Shown here in pieces: positions 6,709 to 11,629 of a stretch of 12,936 nucleotides of DNA. How positions within the stretch are numbered: position 1 is the stretch's first letter; each line of letters begins with the position of its first letter. The position numbers were made by a program, and so were the translations under genes. Source of the DNA: DATAEG01 sp036258135 (GTDB lineage Bacteria > Actinomycetota > Actinomycetes > Mycobacteriales > Jatrophihabitantaceae); the NCBI GenBank assembly GCA_036258135.1, contig DATAEG010000011.1, positions 1 through 12,936 of the forward strand, in the 5' to 3' direction. The notes under the pieces are model-generated. The model had not been told where the DNA came from. It saw only the letters and a list, made by a program, of their open reading frames with translations, and searched no databases.

Positions 6709-7695
6709 TCAGGCAGAACGCCGCGCCGCGGCCTTCTTGGCCGGGGCCTTTTTCGCGGCCGCTTTCTTCGCCGGTGCGGTCTTGGCGGCCGCCTTCTTCG
6801 CGGCCGCGTTCTTGGCAGCCGCCTTCTTGGCAGGCGCCTTCTTGACCGGCGCCTTCTTGGCGGCCGCCTTCTTGGCTGGTGCCTTCGCGATCGCCTTCGT
6901 GCCAGCCTCACCCGACCCGCGTTGCTTGGCCTGCTCCACCGAGGCGCGCAACGCCGCCATCAGGTCGATGACCGCGCCACCCTCCGTCCCGGTGGCCGCC
7001 GGTGCCTCTACGACCTCGCGGCCCGCCGCCTTCGCGTCGATGACCTCCTGCAACGCCTCGCGGTAGTCGTCGCTGTAGTCGCCCGGGTCGAAGTCACCGG
7101 ACATGCTCTCCACCAGCGAGTCGGCCATCTTGAGCTCGGGGTCACGCAGCTGGACGTCCTCATCGAGGAAGGCGAAGTCGGCGGCGCGGACCTCGTCGGG
7201 CCAGATCATCGTCTCCATCACGATCACGCCGTCCCGGACGCGCAACGTGGCCAGCTGCTCCCGGGACCTGATGGCCACCTTGGTGACCGCCACGCGGTCG
7301 CTGCGCTCCAAAGCCTCGCGCAGCAGCAGATACGGCTTGACCCCGGACTTCTCCGGCTCGAGGTAGTAGCTCCGGGCGAAATAGATCGGGTCGACCTGTT
7401 CGAGGGGGACGAACTGAAGCACCTCGACGGTCTGCTTTGATGGCAACGGCAGGTCCGCGAAGTCCTCATCGGTCAGGACGACGATCTCGCCGTTGTCCAG
7501 TTGGTAGCCCTTCGCGATGTCGCCGTAGGACACCTCTTCGCCGTCGGCCTCGGCCACCCGCCGGTACCGGATTCGGGATCCGTCGCTGCGGCGCACCTGG
7601 TGGAAGGAGATGTCCTTCTCCTCGGTCGCGGAGTACAGCTTGACTGGAATGCTGACCAGCCCGAACGACACGGCGCCTTTCCAGATCGAACGCAC
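6709..7695 (-). CDS. ku: Ku, DNA end-binding protein of bacterial NHEJ
   Basis: The 328 residues begin with the Ku signature MRSIWKGAVSFGLVSIPVKL, followed by KDISFHQV, RIRYRRV, KGYQL and the core ending near residue 250 (DLMAAL). Homodimeric Ku encircles DNA ends and recruits LigD. The GTG at 7695 follows GGAAAGG at 8-nt spacing; a GTG at 7704 is too close to that site. Residues about 267-328 form a Lys/Ala/Pro tail of PAKKAAAKKAP-like repeats, as in the long actinobacterial Ku proteins, where such tails increase DNA binding. The gene is divergent from a ligD polymerase-domain gene and immediately upstream of a hydrolase gene. Confidence 0.97.
   Translation of the reverse strand: MRSIWKGAVSFGLVSIPVKLYSATEEKDISFHQVRRSDGSRIRYRRVAEADGEEVSYGDIAKGYQLDNGEIVVLTDEDFADLPLPSKQTVEVLQFVPLEQVDPIYFARSYYLEPEKSGVKPYLLLREALERSDRVAVTKVAIRSREQLATLRVRDGVIVMETMIWPDEVRAADFAFLDEDVQLRDPELKMADSLVESMSGDFDPGDYSDDYREALQEVIDAKAAGREVVEAPAATGTEGGAVIDLMAALRASVEQAKQRGSGEAGTKAIAKAPAKKAAAKKAPVKKAPAKKAAAKNAAAKKAAAKTAPAKKAAAKKAPAKKAAARRSA
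6719..6895 (-). repeat. imperfect tandem repeats encoding the Ku Lys/Ala/Pro tail
   Basis: About 175 bp inside ku are built of short degenerate units. Typical plus-strand forms are GCCTTCTTGGCGGCCGC and GCCTTCTTGACCGGC. They encode alternating AAAKK and APAKK motifs. Such sequence can gain or lose units by slippage, so tail length may vary between strains. Confidence 0.8.
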
Positions 7696-7813
7696 CCACG
7701 TCACCTTTCCGTCGAGGTCACCCCGCGGCGTCAGTGCCCGCCCACACCATTCTGGCGCATCCGTGTGACGTCGGTTGCCCAATTCGGGCGTCGGGCAGGG
7801 GCAAGATGAGGCC

Positions 7814-7861
7814 ATGCGGCCGAGCGCACCGACTGAGCTGCCGACCCGAGTAGGCGAGTGA
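7814..7861 (+). CDS. possible 15-codon leader ORF abutting ligD
   Basis: An ATG at 7814 opens a frame encoding MRPSAPTELPTRVGE. Its TGA shares one base with the ligD ATG (TGATG at 7859-7863). This is a common termination-reinitiation geometry. The upstream Shine-Dalgarno (GATGAGG) is too close to the ATG to be convincing, so this may be chance. Confidence 0.2.
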   Translation: MRPSAPTELPTRVGE

Positions 7862-8775
7862 TGCCCGACAAGTCCGAAACCGTCCTGGTGAAAGTCGAGA
7901 ACCGGCAACTGCGGCTCAGCAACCTCAGCAAGGTGCTCTACCCGCAGGAGGGCATCACCAAGGGCGAGATCATCGAGTACTACACCCGGGTCGCCCCCGT
8001 GTTGCTTCCCCATCTGACGGGCCGGGCGCTCACCACGATCCGCTTTCCGAACGGGACGTCCGGCCACAAGTTCTTCGAGAAGAACGTGCCCCGCGGCGCG
8101 CCCTCCTGGGTGCGGACCGTGCGCCTGCCGGTGCCGGGTTCGACGATGAAGCGGGACGAGATCGACTACATCGTCGCCGACGACCTGCCCACGTTGGTGT
8201 GGCTCGCCAACCTGGCGGCGTTGGAACTGCACGTCCCACAGTGGCGGGTGGGCCCGCGCGGCGGGGTACGCGGCGCTGATCAACTCGTCTTCGACCTGGA
8301 CCCCGGCCCCCCCGCGGGACTCAACGAGTGCGCCACGGTGGCCATCCAGCTGCGCGCCGCCCTTCAGGAGGACGGACTGAAGCCGGTGGTCAAGACGTCC
8401 GGCTCGAAGGGCATGCAGCTCACTGCACCCATCGAGGAGAGCCCGCCGGGACGGACATCGGACTACGCGAAGACGTTGGCCGAGCGGCTCGAGGCCGAGT
8501 TGCCAAAGCTGGTCGTCTCGCAGATGGCCAAGGCGGTCCGGGCCGGCAAGGTCTTCATCGACTGGAGCCAGAACAACCCGGCGAAGACGACGGTGGCTCC
8601 CTACTCGCTGCGCGGCAAGGACGCTTTCACCGCCTCCGCGCCCCTGCACTGGGACGAGGTGAGCGACGGGCACCTGCGCCAGCTGACCGGGAGCGAGGTG
8701 CTGGCCCGGATCGAGTCCGACGGCGACCTTTATGCCGACGCGCTCTCCGACGCGGCCCGCTCCCCGCTGCCTTAG
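7861..8775 (+). CDS. ligD: LigD polymerase domain, stand-alone (NHEJ primase-polymerase)
   Basis: The 304 residues form a LigD PolDom of the archaeo-eukaryotic primase superfamily. Markers in order are LSNLSKVLYP, GHKFFEKN, IDYIVADDLPTLVWLAN, the catalytic metal pair D145/D147 in FDLDPG, SGSKGMQ (180-186), and the third acidic residue D235 in FIDWSQNNPAKTTVAPYSLRG (233-251). The domain fills gaps and adds ribonucleotides at breaks held by Ku. No ligase or phosphoesterase domain is attached, so sealing must come from a separate ligase. The start is ATG 7861; an adjacent GTG at 7858 would add one residue. The 165-nt gap to the divergent ku presumably holds both promoters, but I see no convincing -10/-35 pair there. 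Confidence 0.95.
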   Translation: MPDKSETVLVKVENRQLRLSNLSKVLYPQEGITKGEIIEYYTRVAPVLLPHLTGRALTTIRFPNGTSGHKFFEKNVPRGAPSWVRTVRLPVPGSTMKRDEIDYIVADDLPTLVWLANLAALELHVPQWRVGPRGGVRGADQLVFDLDPGPPAGLNECATVAIQLRAALQEDGLKPVVKTSGSKGMQLTAPIEESPPGRTSDYAKTLAERLEAELPKLVVSQMAKAVRAGKVFIDWSQNNPAKTTVAPYSLRGKDAFTASAPLHWDEVSDGHLRQLTGSEVLARIESDGDLYADALSDAARSPLP

Positions 8776-8821
8776 ACCTGTCCCGTCGGCCCAGAGCGCC
8801 GTGTGCCGGGCTACTCGGCAG

Positions 8822-8827
8822 TAGGCT
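8822..8827 (+). promoter_or_regulatory. candidate -10 element for a near-leaderless TetR transcript
   Basis: TAGGCT lies 8 nt before the TetR ATG, which would place transcription initiation at or within a few bases of the start codon. No clear Shine-Dalgarno precedes the ATG, which agrees with leaderless translation, common in actinobacteria. No good -35 is visible, so confidence is low. Confidence 0.3.
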
Positions 8828-8835
8828 GACCCGCG

Positions 8836-9486
8836 ATGGACGACACCTACGATCCTCGCGCGGCGCGGCTGCCCAAGCCGGCCCGGCGCCGGCAGCTGCT
8901 GGCCGCCGCGCAGGAGGTGTTCGTCGCGAACGGGTATCACGCCGCGGCGATGGACGACATCGCCGAGCGCGCCGGGGTCTCGAAGCCGGTGCTGTACCAG
9001 CACTTCCCGAGCAAGCTCGACCTCTATCTGGCCATCCTCGACACCCATGCGGACGCGCTGATCGACGCGATCCGTACCGGGCTTTCCGTGACAGATGACA
9101 ACAAGCTGCGCGTGCACAACGTCCTCACCGGGTACTTCGACTTCATCGACGGAGAGGACCGCGGCGACGCCGGCGTCTTCCGGCTGATATTCGAGTCCGA
9201 CCTGTCGAACGAGCCTGCCGTCCGGGCCCGGACCGACAAGATCAACGCGTCGATCACGGCCGCCGTCGCGGACACGGTGGCCGGCGACACCGGCCTCTCC
9301 CGCAAGGAGGCCGAACTCCTGGCCCAGGCGTTGACCGGCGCGGCGCAGGTGGTGGCTCGATGGTGGATCGGCTCCGGACGACCGGTCAGCAAGTCCGAGG
9401 CGGTCGCTCTCATGGAGACGTTGCTGTGGCGCGGCATCTCACACTTCCCGCTCAACGCCCCCGCGCCGGCGGTCGGCCGAATTTGA
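8836..9486 (+). CDS. TetR-family transcriptional regulator
   Basis: This 216-residue protein has an N-terminal TetR DNA-binding domain at about residues 17-66: RRRQLLAAAQEVF, YHAAAMDDIAERAGVSKPVLYQHF, SKLDLYLAIL. The remainder is the helical ligand-binding and dimerisation domain. The ligand is unknown. DUF3107 follows 32 nt downstream on the same strand, and the pair matches mycobacterial Rv3208-Rv3208A (from memory), so this is a conserved actinobacterial pair rather than a recently acquired drug-response regulator. Position next to rhlE and moeZ is also conserved. Confidence 0.93.
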   Translation: MDDTYDPRAARLPKPARRRQLLAAAQEVFVANGYHAAAMDDIAERAGVSKPVLYQHFPSKLDLYLAILDTHADALIDAIRTGLSVTDDNKLRVHNVLTGYFDFIDGEDRGDAGVFRLIFESDLSNEPAVRARTDKINASITAAVADTVAGDTGLSRKEAELLAQALTGAAQVVARWWIGSGRPVSKSEAVALMETLLWRGISHFPLNAPAPAVGRI

Positions 9487-9518
9487 GCGCACGAAGGGCA
9501 CGACAGGAGGAAGTACTG

Positions 9519-9746
9519 GTGGAGGTCAGGATCGGCGTGCTTCACACGCCTCGGGAGATCGTCCTGGAGAGCGAGGAGACGCAGGACGAGGTCCAGGAGC
9601 AGGTGGCCGCCGCCCTCAACGACGGCTCGGGCCTGCTCACGCTCACGGACAACCGCGGGCGACGGGTGATCGTGCCTGCCGGCATCGTCGCGTACGTCGA
9701 AATCGCACCGGCGGACGTGCGTCGGGTCGGCTTCACCGCCAGCTGA
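9519..9746 (+). CDS. DUF3107 family small protein
   Basis: This 75-residue protein begins MEVRIGVLHTPREIVLES, with GLLTLTDNRGRR in the centre and AYVEIAPADVRRVGF near the end. These match the mycobacterial DUF3107 protein Rv3208A (TB9.4) as I remember it. The function is unknown; it is a small cytosolic protein without a signal peptide. The GTG at 9519 is fixed by AGGAGG (9505-9510) at 8-nt spacing. It is almost certainly cotranscribed with the TetR gene. Confidence 0.92.
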   Translation: MEVRIGVLHTPREIVLESEETQDEVQEQVAAALNDGSGLLTLTDNRGRRVIVPAGIVAYVEIAPADVRRVGFTAS

Positions 9747-9769
9747 CCCACCCGCCGCCTCTCCAGGGG

Positions 9770-9798
9770 TTGCGCGTCGCAGCTTGCGCAGATAGTCT
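9770..9798 (+). promoter_or_regulatory. sigma-70-type promoter of the SRPBCC-MarR operon
   Basis: TTGCGC (9770-9775) and TAGTCT (9793-9798) are separated by exactly 17 nt. This is a good match to housekeeping actinobacterial promoters. The -10 runs into the first half-site of the operator at 9795-9823. Transcription would start near 9805. Confidence 0.65.
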
Positions 9799-9823
9799 GT
9801 GTACAGATCATCTGTCTACAGAC
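9795..9823. promoter_or_regulatory. four-half-site operator, probably bound by the MarR regulator
   Basis: Two 12-bp sites, TCTGTGTACAGA (9796-9807) and TCTGTCTACAGA (9811-9822), repeat with a 15-bp period. Together they form one larger dyad centred on 9809. Its core ACAGATCATCTGT (9803-9815) is a perfect palindrome. Pairing continues to 9795/9823 with only two mismatched pairs. It overlaps the -10 and the transcription start, the position expected for repression. The MarR protein encoded second in the operon is the natural candidate, giving autoregulation. Confidence 0.7.
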
Positions 9824-9841
9824 CAAGGAGTTTAGAAGATC

Positions 9842-10258
9842 ATGTGGAGCTACGAGTTCGCCACCGACACCGATCTCGACCGGACGTCCTGCTGGACCGC
9901 CCTGGCCGCGATCCACACCGGGCAGGCCACCACCGCCGGCGGCGACGTCTTCGAACTGCACGGTCCGTTCGAGGTGGGCACCGAACTGTGCGTAACCCCG
10001 GCCGGACAGGAGACGTTCCGGTCAGTGATCACCGAGCTGGACGAGGCCGAGGCCTACGCGGATCTGACCTTTTACGACGGCCTCACCCTGGCCTTCCGCT
10101 ACACGCTCGCCGATCTGCCCAGCGGCGGCACCCGGTTGTCGCACCGTCTGGTCATCGACGGCGAGGCGGCGGACGCGGTCGGCCCAGAGCTCGGCCCGCA
10201 GATCACCTCGGACTTCCCGGCCGACCTGGACGAGCTCGTCGCGCTGGCCCGCGGGTGA
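9842..10258 (+). CDS. SRPBCC family protein (START/polyketide cyclase-like)
   Basis: The 138 residues start MWSYEFATDTDLDRTSCW and have the alternating strand pattern of SRPBCC proteins: a FELHGPFEVGTEL turn, ITELDEAEAYADLT, LAFRYTLADLPSGGTRLSHRLVIDG, and a C-terminal helix DFPADLDELVALARG. Such proteins bind small hydrophobic ligands in a deep cavity, or act as cyclases or hydrolase activators. No specific ligand can be inferred. AAGGAG (9825-9830) precedes the ATG by 11 nt. The stop overlaps the MarR start by 4 nt (GTGA), so the two are coupled and probably functionally linked. Confidence 0.82.
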   Translation: MWSYEFATDTDLDRTSCWTALAAIHTGQATTAGGDVFELHGPFEVGTELCVTPAGQETFRSVITELDEAEAYADLTFYDGLTLAFRYTLADLPSGGTRLSHRLVIDGEAADAVGPELGPQITSDFPADLDELVALARG

Positions 10259-10686
10259 CCCGGTTCGCCGCTCCGGCGGACAGCCCCGGGTTCCTGCTCT
10301 GGCACGCGACGTTGCGCTGGCAACGCACTATCACCGCCACGCTCGCGCCGATGGGGCTCACCCATGTGCAGTTCGTCCTGTTGGCGTGCACGTGGTGGCT
10401 GAACTCGCAGGGCGCCGAGCCGTCCCAGCAGGAGGTGGCCACGCAGGCCGGCACTGAGATCCGGATGACGTCAGAGGTGCTACGCACGCTCGAGTCGAAG
10501 GGCTTCATCGTCCGCGCCGCGGATCCACGCGACTCCCGGGCCCGGGCCCTGCGCACCACGCGCACCGGGAGCGCGCTGGCCCGGCGGGCGGTGAGAGCGG
10601 TGGAATCGGCCGACGCCGCCTTCTTCGGGGACGTGGCCGGACCGCCGTTCGTGCGCGCCCTGCGGACGTTGGCCGGGAAGGACTGA
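10255..10686 (+). CDS. MarR-family transcriptional regulator
   Basis: This 143-residue protein has a MarR winged helix. Helices around LTHVQFVLLACTWWL and SQQEVATQAG are followed by the recognition region RMTSEVLRTLESKGFIVR (70-87) and the wing DPRDSRARAL (90-99). The GTG at 10255 overlaps the SRPBCC stop codon. The operon promoter carries a dyad with four half-sites, so this protein is likely a dimeric autorepressor that responds to a small phenolic or lipophilic molecule. That ligand class is an inference from the family. The gene ends 13 nt from the convergent ferritin-like gene; the gap contains stops in all forward frames (10684-10694). Confidence 0.92.
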   Translation: MTRFAAPADSPGFLLWHATLRWQRTITATLAPMGLTHVQFVLLACTWWLNSQGAEPSQQEVATQAGTEIRMTSEVLRTLESKGFIVRAADPRDSRARALRTTRTGSALARRAVRAVESADAAFFGDVAGPPFVRALRTLAGKD

Positions 10687-10699
10687 CTAGTTAAGCCGA

Positions 10700-11350
10700 T
10701 CAGCCGTGCAGGCCGAGGTCGGTCATTCGCTCGGCGTGGCGCGCGGTGATCCGGTTGATCAGCTCCGCCACGCCGGCCAGGTCGCCGGTGCCCCGCACGA
10801 TGAGCATGGTCAGCGCGTCCCGCTCGGCCGCGACGTGCTGGGCCTGGCTGATCGCCTCGCCGACGAGGCGGCGTCCCCAGAGCGACAACCGGCCGATCTG
10901 GACCGGATCGGCGGCGATCAGGGCACGGACCTCGCGTATGGCGAACGCGGAACTGCCCTCGTCGGCCAACACATCGAGGACGAGCTGGCGGGTCGTTTCG
11001 TCGACATAGGCGGCGATCTCACGATAGAAGTCCGCGGCCATCCCGTCACCGACGTACGCCTTGACCAGGCCCTCACCCCAGGTGGTCGGCTGGGTGGTCG
11101 CGTGGAAGCCGTCCAACGCGGCGACGAACGGCGCCATGGCCTCGGACGGGTCCGCGCCGAGCTCGACGATGCGATCGGCGAGCATCCCGTAGTGGCCGAT
11201 CTCGACGGCCGCCATCCGCGACAGGGCGGCCCGGCCGGCCAGCGACGGCGCCATGCGCGCGTCCTCGGAGAGACGGTCGAACGCGGTCAACTCACCGTAG
11301 GCGAGAACGCCGAGAAGATCGACGGTGCCTTCGAGGTCGGGTTCGGTCAC
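10700..11350 (-). CDS. ferritin-like helical-bundle protein
   Basis: The 216 residues are mostly helical, with the ferritin-like pattern of acidic and His ligands: E20 in LAYGELTAF, E50 and H53 in AAVEIGHYG, the ADFYREIAAYVDE helix, and ADEGSSAF. ExxH at 50-53 suggests a metal site, possibly di-iron. The mycobacterial counterpart is Rv3210c, divergent from rhlE as here (from memory). The reaction is unknown; a MiaE-like tRNA hydroxylase or a redox/storage role are possible. The GTG at 11350 follows GGAG at 8-nt spacing and overlaps by GTGA the stop of a micro-ORF. A start at 11383 would lack a proper ribosome-binding site. Confidence 0.85.
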   Translation of the reverse strand: MTEPDLEGTVDLLGVLAYGELTAFDRLSEDARMAPSLAGRAALSRMAAVEIGHYGMLADRIVELGADPSEAMAPFVAALDGFHATTQPTTWGEGLVKAYVGDGMAADFYREIAAYVDETTRQLVLDVLADEGSSAFAIREVRALIAADPVQIGRLSLWGRRLVGEAISQAQHVAAERDALTMLIVRGTGDLAGVAELINRITARHAERMTDLGLHG

Positions 11351-11427
11351 GAGCACAGCTCCGCCGCAGTTCCTGGGCGCCACGCAGAGGCGTAAGGGCG
11401 GCGGAGGTGTGCGGGGAGCACGGTCAC
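11347..11427 (-). CDS. possible micro-ORF (26 aa) coupled to the ferritin-like gene
   Basis: A GTG at 11427 follows GGGGAGG with a 5-nt spacer. The 26-codon frame includes TVLPAHLRRPYASAWRP and ends with a TGA that overlaps the ferritin-like start codon as GTGA. The peptide resembles the micro-ORF at 11-115. The pairing of a strong Shine-Dalgarno with a stop-start overlap supports a leader peptide. The underlying DNA is also a nested stem-loop, so attenuation-type control is possible. No known leader peptide is recognised. Confidence 0.4.
   Translation of the reverse strand: MTVLPAHLRRPYASAWRPGTAAELCS
11358..11426 (-). repeat. nested stem-loop element, copy 2
   Basis: This 69-bp copy matches the element at 49-114. 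The outer arms CTCCGCCGC (11359-11367) and GCGGCGGAG (11398-11406) pair perfectly. At the eighth arm position copy 1 has C:G and this copy G:C, so pairing is kept although the bases differ. The inner hairpin (11377-11381 plus 11383 against 11387 plus 11389-11393) keeps a 3-nt loop with one A-A mismatch and one wobble. The tail GCACGGTCA is identical to copy 1. Confidence 0.6.
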
Positions 11428-11629
11428 GTCATCCTCCCCGCCGAGGCCGCCGAGGCTGTGGTCACCTCGCTGCCGGAAGGGTACGCGGCGACTGACTACA
11501 ATGGCGGCCCAGTGCCGCCGCACCACCGTCGGTGTGGCGCACGTTCGGAGAACCGCGCGCGACCTCATCTGGATTCGCCGCCGGACCAACCCGGCCGGTC
11601 ACGCGCACATCAGACGAGGACCTTCGCGC
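11428..11629 (+). promoter_or_regulatory. rhlE upstream region and probable 5' leader
   Basis: Between the micro-ORF and the rhlE ATG are about 200 nt without a supported gene. TACAAT (11497-11502) is a fair -10 in the rhlE direction, though I see no matching -35. If used, it leaves a leader of about 120 nt with a small imperfect GC-rich hairpin near 11519-11543. Long leaders are known for cold-regulated DEAD-box helicase messages, but no cold-shock motif is evident here. Confidence 0.35.

Noticed and set aside
6737..7066. Ala/Phe-rich plus-strand frame resembling a membrane protein
   Set aside because: It is the complement of the Ku Lys/Ala repeat tail.
6709..9117. 802-codon minus-strand open frame spanning ku, the intergenic gap and the antisense of ligD and part of the TetR gene
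   Set aside because: Only the 6709-7695 part is Ku. The rest is antisense to the well-supported ligD and TetR genes and reflects high GC at third positions.
10684..10694. All-frame stop cluster between the MarR and ferritin-like genes as a special element
   Set aside because: Short and explicable by chance between two convergent genes; no hairpin accompanies it.
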